Below the pieces are notes generated by a model. That model did not search any database. It was given only the letters and a program-made list of their open reading frames with translations, and had not been told where the DNA came from. The position numbers and the translations under genes were made by a program. From the NCBI RefSeq assembly GCF_029335975.1, contig NZ_JARJMT020000129.1, positions 1-35,157 on the forward strand: DNA of 35,157 nucleotides. The letters are read 5' to 3'. Every line of letters begins with the position of its first letter. Position 1 is the stretch's first letter. Positions 25,720 to 33,317 of the stretch are shown here, piece after piece. Source of the DNA: Tepidimonas sp. (GTDB lineage Bacteria > Pseudomonadota > Gammaproteobacteria > Burkholderiales > Burkholderiaceae_C).

Positions 25720-26211
25720 GTGACGCGCGTGACCCATCCGCCGCTGGCGCCCGTCCCCTTTGAGCCCGAGTTTGTCGAAGGCGTGCGCGAGATCTTCGAG
25801 CGGAAGATCGCCTTCAACACGGTGCTGGGCTTGCGTATCACGGACATCGCTGCCGACCGGGTGCAAGCCCGCATCGATATGCGACCAGAGCTGGTTGGTC
25901 ATTTCGCCTACCACCGCATCCACGGTGGCGTGATCAGCGCCGGGCTGGACGCGATGGGCGGGCTGGCGGTGATGGCTGCGATCGGTGCGCGCCACATGGA
26001 CGAGCCGCCCGGCCAGCGGCTGCACCGCTTCGCCAAGTTGGGCACGATCGATCTGCGCATCGACTATCTGCGTCCGGGCATCGGCGAGGCCTTTGTCTTG
26101 GAAGCCGAAGTGCTGCGCCTGGGCTCGCGTGTGGCCTCCACGCGGATGGCATTCCTGGGCGCGGATGGCAAACTGCTGGCCACAGGGGCAGCGGCTTACA
26201 TCGTATCGTGA
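25720..26211 (+). CDS. Hotdog-fold acyl-CoA thioesterase
   Basis: The 163-residue protein starts at GTG 25720, 16 bp after the previous gene, with AGGGG nearby upstream. The hotdog fold shows in RIHGGVISAGLDAMGGLA, the PaaI/YigI-type helix motif with HGG and a conserved Asp, followed by LRIDYLRPG and RMAFLGADGKLLATG. Such enzymes hydrolyse acyl-CoA to free acid and CoA. As last gene of the beta-oxidation operon it may relieve trapping of CoA by poorly metabolised acyl-CoAs; that role is inferred. Confidence 0.85.
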   Translation: MTRVTHPPLAPVPFEPEFVEGVREIFERKIAFNTVLGLRITDIAADRVQARIDMRPELVGHFAYHRIHGGVISAGLDAMGGLAVMAAIGARHMDEPPGQRLHRFAKLGTIDLRIDYLRPGIGEAFVLEAEVLRLGSRVASTRMAFLGADGKLLATGAAAYIVS

Positions 26212-26227
26212 GGGCCAGGCCAGCACG

Positions 26228-26998
26228 ATGTTGCCGGTCATCTACATCAATCTGGATCGGGACCTTGAGCGCCGGCAGGCGATGGAGGCGATGCTCCACC
26301 CTCACGGGTTGCCGTTTGAGCGACTGCGGGCCGTGGCTTGGGCGGAACTGGACCCGGCCAGCCGGGCGCAGCTTTATGACCCTGCGTTGAACCAGCGCCA
26401 GTTCGAGCGCCTGCTGGTGGATGGGGAGAAGGGCTGCTACGCCAGCCACCTCAAGGCCTGCGAATATCTGCTGGCTTCCAGCGCACCCGCATTGATCGTG
26501 CTGGAAGACGATGTCCATCTGACGGATGGTTTTGTCGATGTGCTGGCGGCGATCGAGGCCCTGCCCACCGAGGGTTGGGATGTGATCAAGTTGTACAGTC
26601 GGCACAACGAGCGGCCTGTGGCTGCCATGCCCTTGACCAGCGAGCACCAGTTGGTGACCTACCGTCGCGTGCCCAGCATGTGCTACGGCCACGCGATCAG
26701 CCGGGCCGGAGCCGCCAAGCTGCTGCAGCATCGGCGGCCGTTTGGTCGCCCCGTGGATGTGGACATGCGCTATTGGTGGGAAGCGGACCTGCGCATACTG
26801 GGCATCGTACCGGCGGTCGTGACACGGGGTGCAGCCTCCGAGATCAGCAGCATTTGGCAGGGAGGGCGTTTCAATCGCACCGGGGCAGAGCGTTGGCGTC
26901 GCTGGGGGCTGCAGTTGGACTATACGCTGCGCAACGCCTGGCACCGACATAGGCAGGTCTTGCCCGCCGAGGTCGTGCAACGGCGCCCCTCGGGGTGA
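26228..26998 (+). CDS. Glycosyltransferase family 25 (LPS/LOS type)
   Basis: The 256-residue protein counted from ATG 26228 opens with MLPVIYINLDRDLERRQAM, the standard GT25 start, then GEKGCYASHLKACEYLL and LIVLEDDVHL, where EDD is the metal/nucleotide-sugar motif. DVIKLYS, CYGHAISRAGAAKLL and PVDVDMRYWWE complete the pattern. Proteins of this family transfer galactose or glucose to lipooligosaccharide in several Gram-negative bacteria. There is no membrane segment. It lies 16 bp after the thioesterase gene on the same strand, so it could be read from the beta-oxidation operon, although it is functionally unrelated. The C-terminal 30 residues are basic. The sugar cannot be predicted. Confidence 0.88.
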   Translation: MLPVIYINLDRDLERRQAMEAMLHPHGLPFERLRAVAWAELDPASRAQLYDPALNQRQFERLLVDGEKGCYASHLKACEYLLASSAPALIVLEDDVHLTDGFVDVLAAIEALPTEGWDVIKLYSRHNERPVAAMPLTSEHQLVTYRRVPSMCYGHAISRAGAAKLLQHRRPFGRPVDVDMRYWWEADLRILGIVPAVVTRGAASEISSIWQGGRFNRTGAERWRRWGLQLDYTLRNAWHRHRQVLPAEVVQRRPSG

Positions 26999-27105
26999 AT
27001 GCCTGTGTAGCTTGCGCCGCAAACTCGCCGTTGCACACCCATCGATGGCGACCGGGCTCATCCGGCAAAACCTGTCCGAGACGACGCCGAGCGCCCCCGC
27101 GGGCG

Positions 27106-27123
27106 TTGCCGCATCAGCGGCAA
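27106..27123. terminator. Hairpin between convergent GT25 and ligase genes
   Basis: TTGCCGC (27106-27112) and GCGGCAA (27117-27123) form a 7-bp stem around ATCA in the 136-bp convergent gap. On the plus strand no T-run follows, so it is at best a weak bidirectional terminator. The rest of the gap shows no gene. Confidence 0.3.
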
Positions 27124-27134
27124 GCGGTCGAGGT

Positions 27135-28439
27135 TTACCGCTCGTCTGGCATCACAGTGGGCCGCAGAACCATGCTGACCCATACCAAGTTCATGAATAA
27201 ATACACCAGATTGCCACTGTTGTGCGCAAACAGGACCTGTGTCATGCCAAAGCCAAGATAGCCCGACACGAGGATCAGTCCCGCCCATGCGGCCCATACC
27301 CGGTCGTCGTCGGGGCGCCAGGGGCGCAGGTGGCGTACATAAATTGCTGCCGGAATGCCGTAAAACAGGGCCAGCGCCAACACGCCCAACGCCCCCGCCT
27401 TGGCCCACAAATCCAGCCACTCATGGTGTACATGGCCAAAGCGCAGCACGACGGCGGGGGCCTGGCCGCTTGCTACCCATTCGCGTTTGCGCTGCTCATA
27501 GCCAGCCTCGCTCCAGCCCAGACCGGGGCGCTCCCATCCCATTTGCCAAGCCAGTCGCCAGTGCGCTAGGCGATGGCCCACCGAGGTGCTTGCCTCCCCT
27601 TGTTCATAGTGCTGCAGATCGCGCTGCAGGTCTTGCAGCCGCTGGTGAAACGACGCAGCGGTGGCAGCCCAGATCAGCCCGCCACCCACGGCCAGCGCAG
27701 CCAGTGCAGCGAGGATTCCAGCGCGCCTGGCGCGTGGCCTCGACGCAGCTGGCAAAGTCCGACCACTTGGCAAATACCCCCGCCATCCGGCCCACACCAA
27801 TACGGCCAGCCAGGCCCCTAGCACCCACCAGCCACCGCGCGTACCGGACAGCAGCGAGGCATAGATGCCTGCCAGCACTGCACCGCCCGCGGCCCAGCGT
27901 TCCCAGCGGGATCGAGCCCGCAGCGCCGCCAAAGCGCTCCATAGCGCCAGCAGCACCGCCACATTGCCAAACTGGATGGCATTGAGGTATCCGTGCGCAC
28001 GCTCCAGCCCCATGGCGTGCATTTGCCAGCTGGCCACGGCTGCCGCCCCCCAGGCGCCCAGCCAGCAGCCGCGCAGCGTCCAGGTCAGCGACGGCGCGAA
28101 CCGTACCAATGCGATTGCCGCCACCAGCGCCGACACATATTTGGCAAAACGGTCGAAAGCCCCCGAGCCCATGGCGTGCCCGCCCCAGTCCAGCCGCAAC
28201 AGCCAGACCAATCCCATCAACGCGATCGACCCGAGCCACCAGAACCATGGCGCTGCCCATGCCACGGGCTGGGTCCGGGCGCAGACTGCCGTCAACAGGC
28301 CAGCCATGGCCAGGCACAGCGCCCCCCAAGAGTAGCCGGACGGCACAACCAGGCTGAGCGCAGGCAACAAGAACGCGCCCGCAGCAACCAAGCGTCTTAT
28401 CCAAGGCGGTGACGAGCGGTCAGAGCAGCAGCCACTCAC
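27135..28439 (-). CDS. O-antigen ligase-like (Wzy_C family) membrane protein
   Basis: The 434-residue protein has roughly ten to twelve membrane segments, a periplasmic loop between about residues 255 and 350, and the family pattern GTRGGWW (conserved Arg) followed in the loop by VHHEWLDLWAKAGALG, like the H-x-x-x-L...G motif of WaaL/Wzy proteins. It could ligate O-polysaccharide to lipid A-core or polymerise it; the two cannot be told apart by sequence. The start is GTG 28439; no in-frame ATG is close. It lies downstream of the zinc-finger and ilvE genes on the same strand (33 bp gap) and faces the GT25 gene, so the two form a small patch of cell-surface polysaccharide genes. Confidence 0.82.
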   Translation of the reverse strand: MSGCCSDRSSPPWIRRLVAAGAFLLPALSLVVPSGYSWGALCLAMAGLLTAVCARTQPVAWAAPWFWWLGSIALMGLVWLLRLDWGGHAMGSGAFDRFAKYVSALVAAIALVRFAPSLTWTLRGCWLGAWGAAAVASWQMHAMGLERAHGYLNAIQFGNVAVLLALWSALAALRARSRWERWAAGGAVLAGIYASLLSGTRGGWWVLGAWLAVLVWAGWRGYLPSGRTLPAASRPRARRAGILAALAALAVGGGLIWAATAASFHQRLQDLQRDLQHYEQGEASTSVGHRLAHWRLAWQMGWERPGLGWSEAGYEQRKREWVASGQAPAVVLRFGHVHHEWLDLWAKAGALGVLALALFYGIPAAIYVRHLRPWRPDDDRVWAAWAGLILVSGYLGFGMTQVLFAHNSGNLVYLFMNLVWVSMVLRPTVMPDER

Positions 28440-28472
28440 GGCAGAGCATGCGCGGTTGTAGGGCGCACACCA

Positions 28473-28694
28473 TCAGCCATGGTGCACAGGCCGTTGTCCT
28501 GCACGCAGCCGGTACACCGTACCGCAATAGGGGCAGCGTGCCTCACCGGTTTTGGCCACATCCAGAAACACGCGCGGATGGCTGTTCCAGATTTGCATGC
28601 CGGCTTGGGGGCTGGGGCAGATCACGCCGCCGTGCGCATTCAGGTCGCGCGAGGACAATTCGACGACAGCAGGGCTTGAAGTCGGGCTGCTCAT
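28473..28694 (-). CDS. Zinc-finger domain protein, NDUFS6/zf-CHCC type
   Basis: The 73-residue protein has the zf-CHCC pattern: a Cys in GGVICPSP, HPRVFLDV with a His, and CPYCGTVYRL with two Cys, giving one zinc site of C-H-C-C type. The family is related to the complex I accessory subunit NDUFS6 (13 kDa). In bacteria the role is not established. The gene begins only 6 bases after the ilvE stop and is surely cotranscribed, an arrangement common in betaproteobacteria. Confidence 0.88.
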   Translation of the reverse strand: MSSPTSSPAVVELSSRDLNAHGGVICPSPQAGMQIWNSHPRVFLDVAKTGEARCPYCGTVYRLRAGQRPVHHG

Positions 28695-28700
28695 AGGGCG

Positions 28701-29636
28701 TCACACCAGGGTCAGCCAGTGGGCATAGTTGGGGTTGCGGCCGTTGACGATGTCGAAGAAGGCGCTTTGGACGCGCTCGGTGATCGGACCGCGCTGGCCC
28801 TCGCCAATTTGGATGCGGTCGAGTTCGCGGATCGGCGTGACCTCGGCGGCGGTGCCAGTGAAGAAGGCCTCGTCGGCAATGTACACCTCATCGCGCGTGA
28901 TGCGCTTTTGCACCACTTCCAGGCCCAGATCTTTGGCGATGTGCAGCACGGTGTTGCGCGTAATGCCGTTGAGCGCTCCAGCCGACAGGTCTGGTGTGTA
29001 GAGGACACCGCTCCTGACGATGAAGAGGTTTTCGCCAGCGCCTTCGGAGACGAAGCCCGCCGGGTCGAGCAGCAGCGCCTCGTCGTAGCCGTCGTCGGTG
29101 GCTTCCATGTGGGCCAGAATGGAGTTGGTGTAGTTGGACACCGCCTTGGCCTGCGTCATGGTGATGTTGACATGGTGGCGCGCGTAGCTGGAGGTCTTGA
29201 CGCGGATGCCGCGCTTCATGCCTTCTTCGCCCAGGTAGGCGCCCCAAGCCCATGCCGCCACCATCAGGTGCACACGGTTGCCCTTGGGGCTGACACCGAG
29301 TTTTTCCGATCCAATCCAGGTCAGCGGGCGGATATAGCCGCTGTCCAGCCCGTTGGCGCGGATGACGGCGCGCTGCGCTTCGTTGACCTCTTGCACGCTG
29401 AAGGGGATCTTCATGCGCAGAATCTTGGCGCTGTTGAACAGTCGCTCGGTGTGCTCCTGCAGGCGGAAGATCGCCGTGCCGCGCTCGGTTTTGTAGGCGC
29501 GCACGCCCTCGAATGCGCCGCAGCCGTAGTGCAGCGTATGCGTCAGCACGTGCACCTTGGCGTCGCGCCAGTCGACGAGTTCGCCGTCCATCCAGATCTT
29601 GCCGTCGCGGTCGTGCAGCGGGAGGGGTGTCGCCAT
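28701..29636 (-). CDS. ilvE: Branched-chain amino acid aminotransferase
   Basis: IlvE carries out the last step of Leu, Ile and Val synthesis using PLP. The 311-residue protein from ATG 29636 (AAAGGA upstream) shows KIWMDGELVDW, HTLHYGCGAFEGVRAY (fold-type IV start), IRPLTW, Lys164 in MTQAKAVSNYTNS (forms the Schiff base), GAGENLFIV, and FFTGTAAEVTPI. The frame is open another 51 codons upstream, including ATG 29714, but the ribosome binding site and a possible promoter downstream of that ATG favour the shorter form. The zinc-finger gene follows 6 bases later. Confidence 0.96.
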   Translation of the reverse strand: MATPLPLHDRDGKIWMDGELVDWRDAKVHVLTHTLHYGCGAFEGVRAYKTERGTAIFRLQEHTERLFNSAKILRMKIPFSVQEVNEAQRAVIRANGLDSGYIRPLTWIGSEKLGVSPKGNRVHLMVAAWAWGAYLGEEGMKRGIRVKTSSYARHHVNITMTQAKAVSNYTNSILAHMEATDDGYDEALLLDPAGFVSEGAGENLFIVRSGVLYTPDLSAGALNGITRNTVLHIAKDLGLEVVQKRITRDEVYIADEAFFTGTAAEVTPIRELDRIQIGEGQRGPITERVQSAFFDIVNGRNPNYAHWLTLV

Positions 29637-29712
29637 CGAGGGTCCTTTGGGTTGGGGGCGCCCGTCTGGGGCCAGTGCCGGAGCGGGCGCGCCGGGGGTC
29701 AGAATGTGTGTC

Positions 29713-29740
29713 ATTTTACGTGGCTTGGTCCCGGTGGCCA
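29713..29740 (-). promoter_or_regulatory. Possible sigma-70 promoter of ilvE
   Basis: On the minus strand TGGCCA (4 of 6 to the -35 box) and TAAAAT (29718-29713, 5 of 6 to the -10 box) are 16 bases apart. Transcription would start near 29705, about 70 bases before the ilvE ATG. Confidence 0.3.
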
Positions 29741-29838
29741 TCCCCGATACAGCCCGATTCGATAGGCCCGCTGTCGGCGCTGGCGCCATGCCACGGCAGG
29801 CCGTGGGCCGATCGGTTGAAAAGCGGGCGATTTCCCCC

Positions 29839-29865
29839 TAAAGTCCGACTCAAGTTGGTCGATAA
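29839..29865 (+). promoter_or_regulatory. Sigma-28 (FliA) type promoter
   Basis: TAAA (29839-29842) and GTCGATAA (29858-29865) are exactly 15 bases apart. The consensus is TAAA-N15-GCCGATAA, so 11 of 12 key bases match. Transcription would start about seven bases after the -10 box, near 29872, leaving a leader of about 49 bases before the ATG at 29921. Confidence 0.8.
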
Positions 29866-29920
29866 CTGGGATGAGCGCGGGGAATCTGGCCCTTGCGCAC
29901 TGACGAGTTGGGGTTTCGCC

Positions 29921-30676
29921 ATGTTGACCATTTCATCGATTGCCGTGGCACCGGCGCCGCAATCGACGCCGACAGTGCGGGCCCAGCCGGTAACCCCGGC
30001 GCGGGCCAGCAACGCCGTTGCCCGTGAAAATGGCTCTGGTGCCGTCGTGGCGCCGCAGGGCGAGGCTGGGCGCGCGCAGGCGCAGCCTGCCCCGCCGACT
30101 CTGTCGCCCGTCACCCCGGCGCAAGAAGGCCAGCGCGTCGACGGTTTCGCCAACGGGGCCGCGCCCGAGCGGTCTGGACTGCCGCTGCCGGTGGCGGGGC
30201 GCGAGGACCGCCGCGCTGAGGATGCACAGGCAAGGACCAACCCGACAGAGGCACAGACCCGGTTGGCCGAGCGGGACAAGCGGGCACGCGAGGCTCGGGA
30301 TGCGCAAGAAGCAGAAGCGCGGCGTCGCGCGCAAGCCCAGACCAGCCCTGGGCGCGAGCAGGACGCTGGCGCGCGTTCGGGCCAGGCGGAGTTTCCCAAA
30401 GTCAAAAACCCCGTGCTGGAGGCCATGGACGCTCAGATCAAAGATCTGTTGCCCAATATGTGGAAGGCCAGCCGAGCGGCCGTGGACATGATGATTGGAG
30501 AGGAGGCCATGCAAGCCGCCCAAGAGCGCGCCCAGCGGTTGGAGGAGTTGCAGACCCGACTCAACACCCGGCCGCTGGCCAACCTGCCGTCCAACGACGC
30601 GGCACAAAATTACATCACGGCTGCCGACAGTGGCAAGCGGCCGAAGCCCGGGGGGCAAATCGACCAACTGGCTTGA
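29921..30676 (+). CDS. Unrecognised protein with sigma-28 promoter, convergent to cheB
   Basis: The 251-residue protein from ATG 29921 matches no family I know. Residues 1-90 are rich in Pro, Ala and Val and look disordered. Residues 90-150 are highly charged (many Arg, Glu, Gln, Ala) and likely helical. The C-terminal 100 residues look folded: FPKVKNPVLEAMDAQIKDL, then WKASRAAVDMMIGEEAMQ and a helix ending in RLNTRPLANLP. No signal peptide, membrane segment or cysteine-rich motif is visible. The shape (disordered front, helical end) is like flagellar chaperones, hook-length or secreted flagellar proteins, but no specific relation can be claimed. The sigma-28 type promoter and the chemotaxis genes 23 bp downstream suggest a late flagellar/chemotaxis gene. 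Only a weak Shine-Dalgarno sequence precedes the ATG. Confidence 0.75.
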   Translation: MLTISSIAVAPAPQSTPTVRAQPVTPARASNAVARENGSGAVVAPQGEAGRAQAQPAPPTLSPVTPAQEGQRVDGFANGAAPERSGLPLPVAGREDRRAEDAQARTNPTEAQTRLAERDKRAREARDAQEAEARRRAQAQTSPGREQDAGARSGQAEFPKVKNPVLEAMDAQIKDLLPNMWKASRAAVDMMIGEEAMQAAQERAQRLEELQTRLNTRPLANLPSNDAAQNYITAADSGKRPKPGGQIDQLA

Positions 30677-30699
30677 GTCCAGCCCTGGGAGTGTAGGCT

Positions 30700-31815
30700 T
30701 CAGACACGGTGCCGCACGCCTGAGGTGGCCACGCGTTCCATGATGGCCCGCGCAATCTGCTTGAGCGGCAGCACATCGTGCACGGCGCCAGCCTGAATCG
30801 CCATTTTGGGCATGCCAAAAACCACACAGCTTGCCTCGTCTTGGGCGATGTTGTATGCCCCGGCGTCGCGCATTTCTTTCATGGCTTGGGCGCCATCGCC
30901 ACCCATGCCGGTCAGCATCACCCCGATGGCGTTGGGCCCCAAGACCCGTGCACAAGAACGAAACAGCACCTCCACCGACGGTTTGTGGCGGTTGACTGGC
31001 GGTGAGTCATCCACCACGGCCACATAGTTGGCACCGCTGCGCGCGATCGAGAACTGCTTGCCGCCTGGTGCGATGTAGGCGTGGCCAGGCAGAATGCGCT
31101 CTCCGTCGCGCGCTTCAGCCACCCGAATGCGGCACAGAGAATCCAGCCGTGCTGCGAAACTGGCAGTAAAGCCTGGCGGCATGTGCTGGGTGATGACCAC
31201 TGCCGGCGCATCGGGCGGCAGTTCGACCAAGATCTCTTTGATGGCCTCGGTGCCCCCGGTGGAAGCGCCGATGCAGATGACTTTCTCGGTCGACAGTCGC
31301 AGCAGACCCGTGCCCAAAGCGGTCCCCGTCCGGGTGCTGGATACCGTGGTCGCAGGTGGCGTCGTGGCTGCGGCCGCAGAGGAAACAGGTGCTGCGGTCA
31401 GACGCCGCACATGGGCTTTGGCAGCGATGCGGATTTTGTCGACGATGTCGTCAGCCAGCTCCTGCAGTCCGGCGCTCACACCGATGCGCGGCTTGGCGAC
31501 GAAGTCCACCGCGCCCAGTTCCAGGGCTTTGAGTGTCGTCTCGGCGCCTTGCTCGGTCAGCGTCGAGACCATCACCACCGGAGTGGGGCGCAGCCGCATC
31601 AGGCGCGAGAGGAACTCCAGCCCGTCCATTTTGGGCATCTCGACGTCCAGCGTGATGACATCCGGGTTGCGCTCGCGGATGATTTCGCGCGCCTGCAGCG
31701 GGTCGGCGGCCGTGCCGACGCAGGTCATGTCCGGTTGTTGATTGATGATCTGGGTCAACAGACTGCGCACCAGCGCCGAGTCGTCGACCACCACCACTTT
31801 GATTTTTGAGGTCAT
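30700..31815 (-). CDS. cheB: Chemotaxis protein-glutamate methylesterase/deamidase CheB
   Basis: CheB removes methyl groups from chemoreceptors and is activated by CheA. The 371-residue protein from ATG 31815 has a receiver domain with VVDDSALVR (Asp11/Asp12) and phosphoacceptor Asp57 in [10 protein letters not shown], then a Thr/Ala-rich linker (about 140-172), and the esterase domain with Ser185 in GASTGGTEA, His211 in QHMPPGF and Asp307 in GMGGDGA, the catalytic triad. An upstream in-frame TTG at 31821 is unlikely. It is the last gene of the cheA-cheR-cheD-cheB run, 15 bp after cheD. Confidence 0.97.
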   Translation of the reverse strand: MTSKIKVVVVDDSALVRSLLTQIINQQPDMTCVGTAADPLQAREIIRERNPDVITLDVEMPKMDGLEFLSRLMRLRPTPVVMVSTLTEQGAETTLKALELGAVDFVAKPRIGVSAGLQELADDIVDKIRIAAKAHVRRLTAAPVSSAAAATTPPATTVSSTRTGTALGTGLLRLSTEKVICIGASTGGTEAIKEILVELPPDAPAVVITQHMPPGFTASFAARLDSLCRIRVAEARDGERILPGHAYIAPGGKQFSIARSGANYVAVVDDSPPVNRHKPSVEVLFRSCARVLGPNAIGVMLTGMGGDGAQAMKEMRDAGAYNIAQDEASCVVFGMPKMAIQAGAVHDVLPLKQIARAIMERVATSGVRHRV

Positions 31816-31830
31816 GCCCAATACACAGTG

Positions 31831-32466
31831 TCAAAACAGGTCCACGGTTCCACCTGCGTTCGCCTGCGCCAGACGGGTCGCCGTACCTTGGCGCTCCTGG
31901 GTCTCCAGCGTCTCTGGGTGTGCATGCGCCAACCGTTTGACCATGGCCTTGCCCGTGACCGGAAAAAACACCACTTTGCGCGGATAGATATCCATCACAT
32001 CCTTGGATACCACCGGAATCCGTTCGGTGGCCAGGTAATCCAGCACAAATTGGGTGTTGCGTTCCCCCACGTTCATGCTGGTCATGCCCGAGATGACGGC
32101 TCCGCCGCCAAAGACCTTGGCTTGCATGTACTCGCGCGACGAACCGCGCTTGATCAGCTCGTTGATCAGCAGTTCCATGGCATACGACCCGTACCGGCCC
32201 GAGGTATCGGCCCCGCCCTCGGGCAGCATGAAGTGGTTCATGCCACCGATACGCAAGCGCGAATCCCAGATACACGCCGCAATACACGAGCCCAGCACCG
32301 TCATGATGAGCAAATCCTCGTCGCTGACGAAATACTCGCCGGGCAGCACCTTCACCGCCGCATATTTGAAATGCTGGTCGAAAAAGAAAAACGATGCCTC
32401 CCCCGGTTTGCGCGGGCGTTCTTTGAGCTGTTGCACATGCATGGGGGTGCGCACCAAGGGCATCAT
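31831..32466 (-). CDS. cheD: Chemoreceptor glutamine deamidase CheD
   Basis: CheD deamidates glutamines of chemoreceptors. The 211-residue protein has Cys61 in TVLGSCIAACIWD (nucleophile) and His78 in GGMNHFMLP, then GRYGSYAMELLINEL, KVFGGGAVI and NVGERN, all standard. The start codon overlaps the cheR stop (ATGA), so translation is coupled; ATG 32463 directly after is an alternative. The last 40 residues, ending in GGTVDLF, extend past the usual core. Betaproteobacteria commonly keep cheD between cheR and cheB. Confidence 0.96.
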   Translation of the reverse strand: MMPLVRTPMHVQQLKERPRKPGEASFFFFDQHFKYAAVKVLPGEYFVSDEDLLIMTVLGSCIAACIWDSRLRIGGMNHFMLPEGGADTSGRYGSYAMELLINELIKRGSSREYMQAKVFGGGAVISGMTSMNVGERNTQFVLDYLATERIPVVSKDVMDIYPRKVVFFPVTGKAMVKRLAHAHPETLETQERQGTATRLAQANAGGTVDLF

Positions 32467-33302
32467 AGTTTTTCGTAGATGGTCTTGCCGCGCAGCCGAA
32501 ACAGGTCGCGTGCGTCGCTGAAGTTCTCGGCATGCCCGACGAACAGGGTGCCATGGGGGCGCAAAAGGCGGTGCAGGCGGCCGAGCACCTGCCGCTGTGT
32601 GGCATGGTCGAAATAAATCATGACGTTGCGGCAGAAGATCACATCGAACTCTTCGCGCAAGGGCCAGACCTCATCGACCAGGTTGAGCGTAAAGAATTGC
32701 AGATGCTTTTGCAGCTCCGGCTTGACACGGGCCAGCCCTTCGTTGGCACCCTTGCCGCGCAGAAAGTATCGGCGCAACTGCTCGGGCGTGACGGAGCGCA
32801 ACTGATCCAGCTTGTACACACCGCGCTGGGCGGTTTGCAGCACCCGGGTGTCGATGTCGCTGGCCCAGATGCGAAACGCCCCTTGCAGACCCAGCACATC
32901 GGCCATCGTGATGGCGATGGAGTACGGCTCCTCGCCCGTCGAAGCCGCGCTGCACCAAATCTTCCAGTCCCGCTGGGACGCCGACTCCCGCACCAGGCGA
33001 GCCAGCTCCACGAAGTGGTGATTTTCACGAAAAAACGAGGTCAGATTGGTGGTCAGCGCGTTGACGAATTCCTGCCATTCGGCCGCATCCTGGCTGGACT
33101 CCAACCAGTCCAGATAGGCCCGAAAGCTGTCGTGCCCAGTCTCGCGCAGGCGACGCGAGATGCGGCTGTACACCATGGCCTGCTTGCCCTCGTGCAGGCT
33201 GATACCGGCGTGCCGGTAGATGAGCTGTCGGATGCGGTCGAAATCCGCCACCGTCCACGCGAATTCACGGGATTGCAAGGCCGCGGCGGCGTCGCGCATC
33301 AT
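32463..33302 (-). CDS. cheR: Chemotaxis protein methyltransferase CheR
   Basis: CheR methylates receptor glutamates with S-adenosylmethionine. The 279-residue protein has the helical N-terminal domain (FDRIRQLIYRHAGISL, then SRISRRLRE) and the methyltransferase core with TNLTSFFREN, CSAASTGEEPYSIA (SAM-binding loop), ASDIDTRVL, and FDVIFCRNVMIYFD. The final HAENFSDARDLFRL is normal. ATG 33302 or ATG 33299 may be used. It lies 15 bp after cheA. Confidence 0.97.
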   Translation of the reverse strand: MMRDAAAALQSREFAWTVADFDRIRQLIYRHAGISLHEGKQAMVYSRISRRLRETGHDSFRAYLDWLESSQDAAEWQEFVNALTTNLTSFFRENHHFVELARLVRESASQRDWKIWCSAASTGEEPYSIAITMADVLGLQGAFRIWASDIDTRVLQTAQRGVYKLDQLRSVTPEQLRRYFLRGKGANEGLARVKPELQKHLQFFTLNLVDEVWPLREEFDVIFCRNVMIYFDHATQRQVLGRLHRLLRPHGTLFVGHAENFSDARDLFRLRGKTIYEKL

Positions 33303-33317
33303 CGCAAACGGCGTAGA

